NCBI RefSeq assembly: GCF_902459665.1
Contig: NZ_CABPSL010000001.1
Location: forward strand, 186,001 to 250,000
Direction of reading: 5' to 3'
DNA length: 64,000 nt
DNA from: Pandoraea cepalis
GTDB taxonomy: Bacteria > Pseudomonadota > Gammaproteobacteria > Burkholderiales > Burkholderiaceae
The position numbers and the translations under genes are program-made. Below are positions 48,048-58,283 of the stretch, one piece after another. The notes under the pieces were generated by a model. It did no database searches. It saw only the letters and a program-made list of their open reading frames with translations, and was not told the origin of the DNA. The first letter of the stretch is position 1, and every line of letters starts with the position of its first letter.

Positions 48048-48890
48048 GTGGCAAAGATCATTGGGGGGATCGGTACGTCGCATGTGCCGACCATCGGCGT
48101 GGCGTACGACAAGGGCAAGCAGCAGGATCCCGCGTGGGCGCCGCTGTTCCAGGGCTACGAGCCCGTGGCGAAGTGGCTGGCGGAGAAGCAGGCCGATGTG
48201 CTGGTGTTCTTCTACAACGATCACGCGACCACGTTTTTCTTCGACATGTATCCGACGTTCGCGCTCGGCGTGGGCGACGCGTTCCCGATCGCCGACGAAG
48301 GGGCCGGGCTGCGTCCGTTGCCGCCGATTCGGGGCGACGTCGCGCTGCAGGCACACATTGCCGAGTCGCTCGTGAACGACGAATTCGACATCACCGTATT
48401 TCAGGACAAGCCCATCGATCACGGCTGCGCATCGCCGCTGCCGCTGCTGTGGCCGCACAAGCCGGACTGGCCGGGTACGGTCGTGCCGATCGCCATCAAC
48501 GTTTTGCAATACCCATTGCCGACGGGGCGCCGCTGCTATCGCCTCGGTCAGGCCGTGCGCCGCGCCATCGAGTCGTATCCGGAAGATCTGCGCGTGGTGG
48601 TGGTGGGCACGGGCGGTCTCTCGCACCAGATCCACGGCGAGCGCGCGGGCTACAACGACGAAGCGTGGGATCGCGAATTCCTGTCGTTGCTCGAACATCA
48701 GCCCGAGACGCTGACCGAACTCAGGCATGTGGATTACGTCGAGCGCGGCGGTGCCGAGAGCGTGGAGCAAATCATGTGGCTGTCGATGCGCGGTGCGCTG
48801 GGCCCGCGCATCAAGCGTCTGCATCTGAACTACTACCTGGCGACGACGACGGCCATGACCGTCGCGCTCTACGAGGAGGACGCCGCATGA
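48048..48890 (+). CDS. ligB: Extradiol ring-cleavage dioxygenase, large subunit (LigB-like)
   Basis: LigB is the catalytic subunit of class III extradiol dioxygenases such as protocatechuate 4,5-dioxygenase and gallate dioxygenase. The 280-residue protein has the iron ligands His12 (TSHVP) and His59 (YNDHAT) and a glutamate near 240 (SVEQIMW), and the catalytic histidine near 193 (GTGGLSHQIHG). GTG 48048 follows a GGAG element. The gene precedes ligA and overlaps it by 4 bp, the reverse of the Sphingobium ligA-ligB order but the same as the domain order of fused gallate dioxygenases. Confidence 0.93.
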   Translation: MAKIIGGIGTSHVPTIGVAYDKGKQQDPAWAPLFQGYEPVAKWLAEKQADVLVFFYNDHATTFFFDMYPTFALGVGDAFPIADEGAGLRPLPPIRGDVALQAHIAESLVNDEFDITVFQDKPIDHGCASPLPLLWPHKPDWPGTVVPIAINVLQYPLPTGRRCYRLGQAVRRAIESYPEDLRVVVVGTGGLSHQIHGERAGYNDEAWDREFLSLLEHQPETLTELRHVDYVERGGAESVEQIMWLSMRGALGPRIKRLHLNYYLATTTAMTVALYEEDAA

Positions 48891-49246
48891 ACCCGCAGCT
48901 CGAAGGCATCGAGGCGATCTCCGGCACGTACGCGTTCGACTTGCGCGTGAGCCATCGCACGCTCAAGCTCAATCGCTTCTTCTGGCACATGATTCGCGCC
49001 GACAATCGGGAGACGTTTCTCGGCGACCCCGTTGCCGCGATGAACGCCGCCGGTCTGACCGCCGACGAACAGGCGATGGTGCAAGCGCAGGACTGGCTTG
49101 GACTCGTGCGTCACGGCGTGAATTTCTTCGTGCTGGAAAAATTCGCGCGTGTGGTGCGCAAGACGAACCTCGAAGTCTATGCGCTCATGCGCGGCGAGAC
49201 GCTCGACGAGTTCATGGCCACGCGCCGCGTGCCGACCCTGCGCTGA
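48887..49246 (+). CDS. ligA: Extradiol ring-cleavage dioxygenase, small subunit (LigA-like)
   Basis: The 119-residue protein is the all-helical small subunit that caps the LigB active site and shapes substrate choice. The SHRTLKLNRFFWHMI segment and LVRHGVNFFVLEKFARV match the LigA family. It is somewhat shorter than Sphingobium LigA (139). Its ATG overlaps the ligB stop. It is followed 20 bp later by a LysR-type regulator gene. Confidence 0.92.
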   Translation: MNPQLEGIEAISGTYAFDLRVSHRTLKLNRFFWHMIRADNRETFLGDPVAAMNAAGLTADEQAMVQAQDWLGLVRHGVNFFVLEKFARVVRKTNLEVYALMRGETLDEFMATRRVPTLR

Positions 49247-49265
49247 ACCCGGCGACGCATCGCGC

Positions 49266-50606
49266 ATGTCCATCGACACTTCGATCAGCCTGACCACGCC
49301 GTTGGCCGCCCCTCAACTCGCCTGTCACGAGCGCGGCACGTGGAGCCGTGCGCCACAGAGCAACGAGGCGACGCTTCTGTGCCGAAAATTGCGCGGCCTG
49401 CGCGCGATGGTCGCCGTGCTGGAATGCGATTCGGTAGCGCGTGCGGCGCGCATGCTGCATCTCTCGCAGTCGGCCGTTGCACGCTCGATCTCCGATATCG
49501 AGGCGGAACTGGGCTTTCCGTTGTTTCACCGCAGCGCGCGCGGCCTGACGCCGAACGCGGCCGGTCAGCGCCTGGGCGTGCGCGCCACGCGTGCACTCGC
49601 GGAGTTGGCCAACGGGTATCGCGACGCGTTTGCCGCCACGGCGTCGCAGGCCGACGGCGGTGCGCGGGCCGCAAGTCGCTTCGCGGCGGTTGTCGCTCCC
49701 CAGCAACTCACCAGCTTCATCGCGGTCGCGGAGCTGGGTAGCGGGCCGCTCGCGGCGAGCCGCCTGCAATGCTCTCAACCGACCATCCAGCGCAATCTCG
49801 ATCAGCTCGAAGATCTGATCGGTATCAAGCTGTTTCGACGCACGCCGCGCGGCACGCGTCTGACGGACGAGGCGCAGGCGTTGCTCGGCCCGGTCAAGCG
49901 CGCGCTGGCCGAGCTGGCGATCGCCGAAGACGAACTCGCGCCATTCGGGGGGCGTCAGCAAGGCACCGTGATCGTGGCCGCGTTGCCGCTGTCCAGCGGC
50001 TTTCTGCTGCCCAAAGCCATCGACAGTCTGCTGTACCAGTCGCCGTATCTGAATGTGACAGTGGTGGACGGCACCTACGAGGCCCTGATTCGCCAGTTGC
50101 GACAGGCCGACGTCGACATGATCGTCGGCGCCTTGCGAGCGAGCGACGTGCCGCAGGACATTCGCCAGGAGGCGCTGTTCGAGGATCACCTGTCGGTGGT
50201 CGCCCGTGCCGATCATCCCTGCCTGTCGTCGGGCCGCACGCCCACGCTCGCGGAACTGGCCGAGTACGGCTGGGTGAGCCCGCTGCCCTCCACGCCCGCG
50301 CGCCGGGTATTCGAGCGCGTGTTTCATGCGGAGGGTCTGGCATTGCCGCGTACGCAGGTGCACGCGAGCAGTTCACCGGTGGTACGCGGGTTATTGTCAT
50401 CGAGCGACCGGCTTGCGTTGCTCTCGCCGGTGCAGATCACGTCGGAGTTGCGCACCGGCGAGCTGGCCGTTGTACCGGTGCCGTTGCAGCATGCACGTCG
50501 TGCGATCGGTGTCGCCACGCGGCGCGACGGTTTGCTGTCCCCGGCCGCTGAGCAATTGCTCGACGAGCTGCGCGCGCTGGCCCCGACAATGCAGCATCCG
50601 ACGTAA
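49266..50606 (+). CDS. LysR-type regulator with two N-terminal DNA-binding domains
   Basis: The 446-residue protein has two LysR-type helix-turn-helix domains in tandem: the first about 41-101 (RAARMLHLSQSAVARSISDIE), the second about 145-205 (AASRLQCSQPTIQRNLDQLE). A single effector-binding domain (about 225-440) follows. Standard LysR proteins are about 300 residues with one such domain. ATG 49266 is 20 bp after ligA, so it is probably in the same transcript. It is a candidate activator of the ABC importer and gal genes downstream. Confidence 0.88.
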   Translation: MSIDTSISLTTPLAAPQLACHERGTWSRAPQSNEATLLCRKLRGLRAMVAVLECDSVARAARMLHLSQSAVARSISDIEAELGFPLFHRSARGLTPNAAGQRLGVRATRALAELANGYRDAFAATASQADGGARAASRFAAVVAPQQLTSFIAVAELGSGPLAASRLQCSQPTIQRNLDQLEDLIGIKLFRRTPRGTRLTDEAQALLGPVKRALAELAIAEDELAPFGGRQQGTVIVAALPLSSGFLLPKAIDSLLYQSPYLNVTVVDGTYEALIRQLRQADVDMIVGALRASDVPQDIRQEALFEDHLSVVARADHPCLSSGRTPTLAELAEYGWVSPLPSTPARRVFERVFHAEGLALPRTQVHASSSPVVRGLLSSSDRLALLSPVQITSELRTGELAVVPVPLQHARRAIGVATRRDGLLSPAAEQLLDELRALAPTMQHPT

Positions 50607-50995
50607 GACGCGTGACAGGCTCGCGATACGGTTCGCGAGCGCGGCGAAATTCGCTGATTTCGCCATGGCTTGCATGTGTCGACGCGTTCTCTTCCTTCCG
50701 AGTCATTCGACTTGAAATGTGCCGTGACGCCTTCCCGCCGCGCCTTTTGCGGCGGGCGTTCCACCATGGGAACGCAAAACGTCTCGCACTGCGAAATCTC
50801 GCTCGCGAAATGCGTCCCGTCACGTAAGGGAAATCTCGGGGATATACGAAAAACGCGACGCTCGACGCGGGAGTTTCATTCGACGCGCCGCGCTCGGCTG
50901 CCTAAGCTGTTTCCCATAACTTGAAAAGGCTCGCCCCCCGGCGCGCCACATCGAAAAAGCGGAGCGGCGCTCGACGCCGACGAGGAGACGACATC
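50607..50995 (+). other. 389-bp non-coding region before the ABC importer operon
   Basis: No gene is supported. A GC-rich hairpin (CCCGCCGC at 50734-50741 with GCGGCGGG at 50749-50756) has a loop but no T-tract; it might slow read-through from ligBA-lysR. The remaining 240 bp should hold the promoter of the importer operon, possibly with the LysR binding site, but I could not pick a reliable box. Confidence 0.4.
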
Positions 50996-52192
50996 ATGAT
51001 GAAGCGCCATCTGTGGCTTGCTGTAGCACTTGCGAGTGTTTGCCAATTCACCGCTGTTTCGGCGCGCGCCGAGGAAATCAAGGTCGGCATGCTGGGGCTG
51101 TTCTCAGGCTCGGCGTCCTGGTGGGGCACGGAATATCGTCGCGGCGTCAACCTGTGGCTCGAGCAGCACAAGAGCAAAGTGGGCGACGACACGCTCGTGA
51201 TCCTTGAGCGTGACGAAGGCGGCGTCAACCCGCAACGCACGCGTCAGCTGGCGCAGGAGCTGGTGGTGCGCGATCAGGTGCAGTACCTGTTCGGCGGTTC
51301 GTTCACGCCGAACGTGCTGGCCATGGCCGATGTGGCGACGCAGACCAAGACGCCGCTCGTCATTGGCAATTCGGGCACGTCCAGTGTGACGCTCAAGTCG
51401 CCGTATTTCGTGCGTACGGGCTTCACGCAGTGGGCCGTGAGCGTGCCGCTCGTAGAGTACGCCGCCAGCAAGGGCGTGAAGAACGCGGCCATCGTGGTGG
51501 CCGACTTCGCGCCAGGCTACGACGCGATCGACGCCTACAGCGAGACGTTCAAGAAGGCGGGCGGCAAGATTGCCACCGAAGTGAAGGTGCCGCTCGGCAC
51601 GACCGATTTTTCGAGTTATCTGCAACGTGTTCGCGATGCCAAGCCGGATGCCCTCTTCCTGTTCATGCCGGTGGGGCCGATGTCAGCCGGCTTCGTCAAG
51701 GCGTTCAAGGAGCGCGAACTCGACAAAGCGGGTATCCAGCTCTTCGCAACGACGGAGACGATGGAGTCCGATTTGCCGGCCATCGGCGACAGCGCAATCG
51801 GCACGATTACCGCCCTGCATTATTCGCCGTACCTGACGTCGCCGGAAAACACCTCGTTCGTGAAGGCCTACAAGGCGAAGTACGGTCCGGGGGCGCTGCC
51901 GTCGATTGCCTCGGTGTCGGCCTACGACTCGATGACCGTCATCGCACAGATGATCAAGGCCACGAAGGGCAAGAAGGATGGCGACAAGGCGATCGCCGCC
52001 GTGAAGGGTTTCGCCTGGACGAGCGCCCGGGGTCCGGTGTCGATCGATCCGAAGACGCGTGAAATCGTGCAGAACGTGTATATCCGCCGGGTGGAGAACA
52101 TCGATGGAAAGCTGGGCAACAAGCCCATCGAGACCTTCAAGTCGGTGGTCGAGCCGTGGCATGTGAGCCACCCCCAAGTGGCCGCCAAGTAA
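50996..52192 (+). CDS. ABC transporter substrate-binding protein, branched-chain amino acid/aromatic acid type
   Basis: The 398-residue protein has a signal peptide (cleavage near ARA/EEI) and a Peripla_BP_6 fold: IKVGMLGLFSGSASWWGTEYRRGVNLW at the start and two alpha/beta lobes. Such proteins bind amino acids or aromatic acids in the periplasm. Location ahead of livHMGF and galBCD suggests an aromatic acid ligand. ATG 50996 follows a GAGGAGACG element; a second ATG lies 3 bp later. Confidence 0.9.
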   Translation: MMKRHLWLAVALASVCQFTAVSARAEEIKVGMLGLFSGSASWWGTEYRRGVNLWLEQHKSKVGDDTLVILERDEGGVNPQRTRQLAQELVVRDQVQYLFGGSFTPNVLAMADVATQTKTPLVIGNSGTSSVTLKSPYFVRTGFTQWAVSVPLVEYAASKGVKNAAIVVADFAPGYDAIDAYSETFKKAGGKIATEVKVPLGTTDFSSYLQRVRDAKPDALFLFMPVGPMSAGFVKAFKERELDKAGIQLFATTETMESDLPAIGDSAIGTITALHYSPYLTSPENTSFVKAYKAKYGPGALPSIASVSAYDSMTVIAQMIKATKGKKDGDKAIAAVKGFAWTSARGPVSIDPKTREIVQNVYIRRVENIDGKLGNKPIETFKSVVEPWHVSHPQVAAK

Positions 52193-52229
52193 CGCAGGCG
52201 TTGTCGCTCAGTTCGTTCGGTAATTCGTC

Positions 52230-53102
52230 ATGACGCAATCGCTTGCCACTTTCCTGTCGTTGTCGATCGACGGTGTGGCCTACGGGATGTTGCTGTTCCT
52301 CATCTCCGTGGGTCTCACGGTCACGTTGGGCGTAATGCGCGTGGTCAATCTCGCGCACTCCGCCTTCGCCATGATCGGCGGATATTTCACCCTGTGGGCC
52401 ATGCAGCGTGCCGGGCTCGATTTCTTCGCCGCGTTGCTCGTCGGTGTGGCGGGCACCATGGTGCTCGGTGCTGTGCTCGAACGCACGTTGTATCGCTGGG
52501 TCTACACGGCCAACGGTCTGGGGCAATTGCTCATGACGATCGGGCTCGCGTACATCATCTGCGCGCTGGCCAAGCATCTCGCCGGGACCGAGCTGCAGTC
52601 GATTCCCATTCCCGAGGCGCTGCGCGGCACATGGGACTTCGGTGCATTCTCCGTGTCCGTCTATCGCATCTTCGCCCTGGTATGCAGCGCGGTCGTGGCT
52701 CTCGGCATCTGGTGGGGGCTGGAGCGCACGCCGTTCGGCGCGAAGCTGCGCGCGGCCGTGGACAACCCGCGCATGGCGCGCTGCGTTGGCATCGACGTGC
52801 CGCTCGTGTTCTCGATCACATTTGCCATCGGATGCGGGCTGTCCGGACTGGGCGGCGCGCTGTCGAGCCAGATCCTGCCGCTTGAGCCTTATTACGGCCT
52901 GAAGTATCTGGTGCTCGTGCTGATCGTGGTGGCGGCCGGTGGTCTCGGCAGTCTGCGCGGCTCGCTCTATGCAGGCCTGCTGCTCGGCCTGATCGACACG
53001 CTGGGGCGCTATTACGTGCCAGCGCTCGGCGCTTTCATGATTTACCTGGCCGTGCTGGCCATTCTGCTGATCCGCCCGCAAGGGTTGGTCGGGCGCGCCT
53101 GA
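52230..53102 (+). CDS. livH: ABC importer permease LivH-type
   Basis: The 290-residue inner-membrane permease has about eight helices and the LivH landmarks FLSLSIDGVAYGMLLFLISVGLTVTLGVMRVVNLAHSA-type opening and a late LVLVLIVVAAGGLGSLRGSL segment that contacts the ATPases. It lies 37 bp after the binding-protein gene and 10 bp before livM. Confidence 0.9.
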   Translation: MTQSLATFLSLSIDGVAYGMLLFLISVGLTVTLGVMRVVNLAHSAFAMIGGYFTLWAMQRAGLDFFAALLVGVAGTMVLGAVLERTLYRWVYTANGLGQLLMTIGLAYIICALAKHLAGTELQSIPIPEALRGTWDFGAFSVSVYRIFALVCSAVVALGIWWGLERTPFGAKLRAAVDNPRMARCVGIDVPLVFSITFAIGCGLSGLGGALSSQILPLEPYYGLKYLVLVLIVVAAGGLGSLRGSLYAGLLLGLIDTLGRYYVPALGAFMIYLAVLAILLIRPQGLVGRA

Positions 53103-53112
53103 GCGGAGGGTC

Positions 53113-54201
53113 ATGATGTCTCATACGAATCCGCTGCCGTCGGCCGCAGGCACGACGCACGTTGTCCCCGCGCTGCGACGCAAACGTCTCGGTGCACTCG
53201 ATGCGGTATTGCTTCTCGCTGCCGTTGCCACTTACTTCTTCGCCGATCTGTATCTCGCGCTCGCCACGAGCGTGCTGATCATGATCATCTTTGCGCTCTC
53301 GCTCGATCTCGTGCAGGGCTATTGCGGCATCGAGACACTCGGGCACGCGGCCTTCTTCGGCAGCGGTGCCTACGCGGCCGGTCTCTTCGCGCTGCACGTC
53401 TCGCCCGACCCGCTGCTCGGGCTGGTCGCGGGTGCCGTGGTAGCGGCGCTGGTGGGGCTCGTCACCGGCATCGTCGTGCTGCGGGTGAGTGGGCTCACGC
53501 AGATCATGCTCACGCTCGTGTGCGCCACGCTGCTCTATGAGGCCGGCAACGTCGCGAAGTCGATCACGATGGGCGACGACGGCCTGACCGGCTACACCAT
53601 CGCGCCGGTGCTGGGCAAGTTCGAGTTCGATATCTATGGACATACGGCGTATCTCTACGCACTCGCCGTGCTGCTCGTCGTGTATTTGTTCACGCAATTC
53701 CTCGTGAACTCGCCGTTCGGTCTGACCGTGAAGGGCATTCGCGAGAACGCCACGCGTATGTCGCTGCTCGGTGTGCGCGTCGGCTTGCGTCGCCTGATGC
53801 TCTATACCCTCGCCGCCGCCCTGGCCGGCGTCGCGGGCGCGCTCTCGGCACAGGTCAACAATATCGTTGCCCTCGACACACTGTCGTTCACGCTGTCGGC
53901 CAACGTGCTCGTGATGCTTGCCCTGGGCGGCACCGGACGCCTCTATGGCGCGGCCCTCGGTGCCATCGTCTTCATGGTGTTGTCCGATCGCATCGCGGCC
54001 ATCGACCCGACGAACTGGCTCGCCGCCCTCGGCGTGTTGCTCATTGTCGTGGTGCGCTTCGCGCCCGACGGCCTGATCGGACTGGTGGATCGCTTTGCCG
54101 CTCGCGTCTCCCGTGCGCGGCGTCGCGACCCGCGCGCGATCGTGACGGACACCATCGGCAACACCCAGGCAACGACCACGGACAAGGAGGTGACACCGTG
54201 A
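53113..54201 (+). CDS. livM: ABC importer permease LivM-type
   Basis: The 362-residue permease has a non-conserved N-terminal tail, about ten helices and the LivM segments SLDLVQGYCGIETLGHAAFFGSGAY and the coupling region KGIRENATRMSLLGV. A GGAGGG element precedes the paired ATG codons at 53113. Its stop overlaps the livG start. Confidence 0.9.
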   Translation: MMSHTNPLPSAAGTTHVVPALRRKRLGALDAVLLLAAVATYFFADLYLALATSVLIMIIFALSLDLVQGYCGIETLGHAAFFGSGAYAAGLFALHVSPDPLLGLVAGAVVAALVGLVTGIVVLRVSGLTQIMLTLVCATLLYEAGNVAKSITMGDDGLTGYTIAPVLGKFEFDIYGHTAYLYALAVLLVVYLFTQFLVNSPFGLTVKGIRENATRMSLLGVRVGLRRLMLYTLAAALAGVAGALSAQVNNIVALDTLSFTLSANVLVMLALGGTGRLYGAALGAIVFMVLSDRIAAIDPTNWLAALGVLLIVVVRFAPDGLIGLVDRFAARVSRARRRDPRAIVTDTIGNTQATTTDKEVTP

Positions 54202-54942
54202 GCGCTGCACTCGACATTCAGGGGCTGTCCAAGCGTTTCGGCCAGCTCGACGTCACACGCAACGTCAGCCTGTCGCTGCCCGTGGGCGCGCGACACGCGC
54301 TGATCGGCCCGAACGGCGCCGGCAAGAGCACGTTGATGAATCTGCTCACGGGCGTGCTCAAACCGAACGCGGGCGTGGTGCGCGTGGGGGGCACCGACGT
54401 GACATCGATGCCGTCGCACAAGCGCGTGAAGCTCGGTCTGGCGCGCACGTTCCAGCTCAACACGCTATTCGACACACTCACCGTGGCCGAGAACGTTGCG
54501 CTCGCCCTCTCGGCGCGCAGCGGCCTCGACGGTCGCGTCGGCAAGCCGATGGCCAGCCGTCCGGCAGTCGTGGAGGAAGCGGCGGAGCGTTTGCGCGCGC
54601 TCGGCATGCTCGATCTCGCGGGCAGGCGCATCGACGAGTTGGCCTACGGCCAACGTCGTCAGGTCGAAATCGCGCTCGGTCTGGCGCTCGATCCCAAGGT
54701 GCTGCTGCTCGACGAACCCGTGGCCGGGGTGCCGTCAGGGCAGGGCCGCAAGCTGTTCGAATTGCTGGAGCGCTTGCCCGAAGACGTGGCGGTGATGGTC
54801 ATCGAACACGACATGGATCTGGTCTTCCGGTTCGCGCGCCGCATCACGGTGCTGGTCGAAGGCGCGGTGCTGATGGAAGGCGAGAAGGACGACGTGCGCC
54901 GCGATCCGCGCGTGCGCGACATTTATCTGGGGCGTCGCCATC

Positions 54943-54950
<8 letters not shown>
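54198..54950 (+). CDS. livG: ABC importer ATPase LivG-type
   Basis: The 250-residue ATPase has Walker A GPNGAGKST, a Q-loop around FQLNTLF, a divergent signature YGQRRQVEIAL (in place of LSGGQ) and Walker B VLLLDEPVAG. It starts with GTG at 54198, overlapping livM by 4 bp, and overlaps livF by 8 bp. Divergent signatures of this form are common in LivG. Confidence 0.92.
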
Positions 54951-55662
<712 letters not shown>

Positions 55663-55697
55663 ACGGGCACAGCACAACACGTATTGACGTCAAACAT

Positions 55698-56453
55698 ATG
55701 AGCACATCACAGCACCCCCTCACCGGCGGATTGGCCGGCCTTGTGGTCAGCGCCCATTCGGCGGACTTCGTCTGGCGTGCGGCGGGCACGATTGCCATGC
55801 ATGTCGCGCAGGGTTATCGCATGAAGGTCGTGTGCCTGTCCTTCGGCGAGCGTGGCGAGTCGGCCAAGCTCTGGCGCAAGGGCGCGGACATGACCGAGGC
55901 GAAGGTCAAGGTCGCGCGTCGCGAAGAAGCGCAGCGCGCGGCCGATATTCTCGGCGCGGAAATCGAATTCCTCGATATCGGCGACTACCCGATGCGCGTG
56001 TCCGACGAAACGCTCTTCCGGCTCGTCGACATCTATCGCGAGCTGCAACCGTCGTTCGTGCTGAGCCACTCGGAGAAGGATCCGTATAACTTCGATCATC
56101 CGCTCGCGATGCACGTCACGCAGGAAGCCCGCGTCATTGCGCAGGCCGAGGGCCACAAGCCGGGCGGAAAGATCATCGGCGCTCCCGCCGTGCTCGCGTT
56201 TGAGCCGCATCAGACCGAGCAGTGCGAATGGATCCCGAACACCTTCGTCGACATCACGCCGGTGTGGGACACGAAGCGTGCCGCCATCGAGTGCATGGCG
56301 GGGCAGGAGCACTTGTGGGATTACTACACGCGCGTGGCGTTGCAACGCGGCGTGCAGGCCAAGCGCAACATCGGCATCGCCGCCGCGCGCGACATCAAGT
56401 ACGCAGAGGGGCTCATGCGCCTCACGCCGGTCGTGACGGAGCAACTGTCATGA
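55698..56453 (+). CDS. galB: 4-oxalomesaconate hydratase, PIG-L type (GalB)
   Basis: GalB hydrates 4-oxalomesaconate (enol form) to 4-carboxy-4-hydroxy-2-oxoadipate. The 251-residue protein is of the PIG-L/LmbE fold; instead of the usual HPDD it has [12 protein letters not shown] near residue 19, and HPLAMH as the later zinc-ligand region. This variant motif and the neighbours match Pseudomonas putida GalB, not a deacetylase. Its stop overlaps the galC start by 4 bp. Confidence 0.85.
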   Translation: MSTSQHPLTGGLAGLVVSAHSADFVWRAAGTIAMHVAQGYRMKVVCLSFGERGESAKLWRKGADMTEAKVKVARREEAQRAADILGAEIEFLDIGDYPMRVSDETLFRLVDIYRELQPSFVLSHSEKDPYNFDHPLAMHVTQEARVIAQAEGHKPGGKIIGAPAVLAFEPHQTEQCEWIPNTFVDITPVWDTKRAAIECMAGQEHLWDYYTRVALQRGVQAKRNIGIAAARDIKYAEGLMRLTPVVTEQLS

Positions 56454-57154
56454 TCCGCGGCGTCGTCGTTCGTCAAATTCCCCGTGTCGACGCCGCCACG
56501 CTCGACGTGCTGCGCAGCGCAGGCAGTGCCACGGTGCACGAAGCGCAGAGCCGGCTCGGCCTGATGGCCACGTACCTGCGCCCGATCTACGCCGGCGCTG
56601 CGGTGGCCGGCAGTGCGGTCACGGTGCTCGCGCCGCCCTCGGACAACTGGATGCTGCACGTTGCCGTGGAGCAGGCGCAGCCGGGCGACATCGTTGTGGT
56701 TGGCGTGACGTCGCCTTGCGACGACGGCTACTTCGGCGACCTGCTCGCCACGTCGATGAAGGCGCGCGGTGTCGCCGGCCTCGTTATCGATGCGGGCTGT
56801 CGCGACATCGGCACGCTCACCGACATGCGGTTTCCGGTGTGGTCGAAGGCCATCTCGTCACAGGGCACGGTCAAGGAGACGCTCGGCTCGGTGAACGTGC
56901 CGGTCGTGTGCGCCCATCAGATCGTGAACCCGGGCGACGTGATCGTCGCGGACGACGACGGCGTGGTCGTGGTGCCGTTCGCGAACGCCGAGGCCGTGGC
57001 CAAGGCGGCGGCCGCACGCGGTGCCGACGAAGCCTACAAGCGCGGTGTGCTCGCGGGCGGCACGCTGGGGCTCGACTATTACAAGATGCGCGAACGCCTT
57101 GCCGCGAAGGGCTTGCGCTACGTCGATTCGCTCGACGAGCTGCAAGGCGAATGA
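56450..57154 (+). CDS. galC: 4-carboxy-4-hydroxy-2-oxoadipate aldolase (GalC/LigK, RraA-like fold)
   Basis: This class II aldolase cleaves 4-carboxy-4-hydroxy-2-oxoadipate to pyruvate and oxaloacetate. The 234-residue protein has the RraA-like fold with the key pair in [10 protein letters not shown] (arginine and aspartate for substrate and metal) and VSSQGTVKE-like ISSQGTVKE. It is larger than RraA (about 160) and matches LigK/ProA length. It starts inside the galB stop and ends 10 bp before galD. Confidence 0.9.
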   Translation: MIRGVVVRQIPRVDAATLDVLRSAGSATVHEAQSRLGLMATYLRPIYAGAAVAGSAVTVLAPPSDNWMLHVAVEQAQPGDIVVVGVTSPCDDGYFGDLLATSMKARGVAGLVIDAGCRDIGTLTDMRFPVWSKAISSQGTVKETLGSVNVPVVCAHQIVNPGDVIVADDDGVVVVPFANAEAVAKAAAARGADEAYKRGVLAGGTLGLDYYKMRERLAAKGLRYVDSLDELQGE

Positions 57155-57164
57155 GGACCGCGAC

Positions 57165-58283
57165 GTGACGCATTCGCAAACGCGTATCCGGGCGGCCGTC
57201 ATGCGGGGCGGCACCTCGAAGGGGTTGTACTTCCTCGCCGAGGATTTGCCTGAGCAGGGCGCCGCGCGCGACGCCGTGCTGCTCGCGGCGATGGGCTCGC
57301 CCGACGCACGTCAGATCGACGGCATGGGCGGTGCGAATCCGCTCACGAGCAAGGTCGCCATCGTCTCGCGCGCCACGCGGCCCGACGCCGACGTGGACTA
57401 TCTATTTGCCCAGGTCGTGGTCGATGAAGCGCGTGTCGACTATGGACAGAACTGCGGCAACCTTCTCGCCGGGGTGGGGCCGTTCGCGATCGAGCGGGGG
57501 CTCGTGAGCGCGCCGGGTGACGTGACGGACGTCGGCATTCACATGCTCAATACGGGGCAGGTGGCGGTGGCCACCGTGCAGACCCCGCGCGGCGTGGTGA
57601 AGTACGACGGCGACGTGGCCATCGACGGTGTGCCGGGCACGGCTGCCGCGATTCCGTTGATGTTTCGCGATACGGCAGGTTCCTCCTGCGGTGCGCTGTT
57701 CCCGACGGGGCAGCGTCAGGACGTCGTGGACGGCATCACGGTGACATGCATCGACAACGGCATGCCGCTCGTGCTCCTGCGCGCGGCGGACCTGGGCATC
57801 ACTGGCGCTGAGTCTTGCGAGCAGCTCGACTCGGCGCCAGCGTTTCAGACGATGCGCGACCGGATCGAGGCCATTCGACTGGCCGTCGGCCCGCGCATGC
57901 ATCTTGGCGACGTGCGTTCGCGCACGGTGCCCAAGATGTGTCTCGTCGCGCCGCCGAAGGCCGGTGGCGCCCTCGCGACACGTTGTTTCATCCCACATCG
58001 TTGCCACTCGTCCATCGGCGTGTTGGCGGCAGTGAGCGTGGCGACGGCTGCCGCGCTGCCGGGCACCGTTTGCCACGCGATGGCCGTGGTGCCGGACGAC
58101 GACGCGCCGCTGCTCGCCATCGAACACCCGACGGGCGAATTCACCGTGCGCCTCGCGCTCGGCGTCGATGCCGACGGTGCGCCGGACGTCGCCGGCGCCG
58201 GCCTGCTGCGCACGGCGCGCTGGCTCTTCGACGGCGAGGTGTGCATACCGAATCGTGCTTGGCCGCAGGGAGGAAAACCATGA
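57165..58283 (+). CDS. galD: 4-oxalomesaconate tautomerase (GalD, PrpF family)
   Basis: GalD interconverts keto and enol forms of 4-oxalomesaconate, needed after gallate ring cleavage. The 372-residue protein has the PrpF/DAP-epimerase-like fold with AAVMRGGTSKGLYF at the start, GMGGANPLTSKVAIV and the cysteine-bearing DYGQNCGNLLAGVGP. GTG 57165 follows an AGGA element 8 bp upstream. The family also includes methylaconitate isomerases, but the neighbours point to GalD. Confidence 0.88.
   Translation: MTHSQTRIRAAVMRGGTSKGLYFLAEDLPEQGAARDAVLLAAMGSPDARQIDGMGGANPLTSKVAIVSRATRPDADVDYLFAQVVVDEARVDYGQNCGNLLAGVGPFAIERGLVSAPGDVTDVGIHMLNTGQVAVATVQTPRGVVKYDGDVAIDGVPGTAAAIPLMFRDTAGSSCGALFPTGQRQDVVDGITVTCIDNGMPLVLLRAADLGITGAESCEQLDSAPAFQTMRDRIEAIRLAVGPRMHLGDVRSRTVPKMCLVAPPKAGGALATRCFIPHRCHSSIGVLAAVSVATAAALPGTVCHAMAVVPDDDAPLLAIEHPTGEFTVRLALGVDADGAPDVAGAGLLRTARWLFDGEVCIPNRAWPQGGKP

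Noticed and set aside
55698-56453. Calling the PIG-L-type protein an N-acetylglucosamine deacetylase
   Set aside because: The zinc motif is the AHSAD variant and it lies between an aromatic importer and galC/galD, so GalB fits better.
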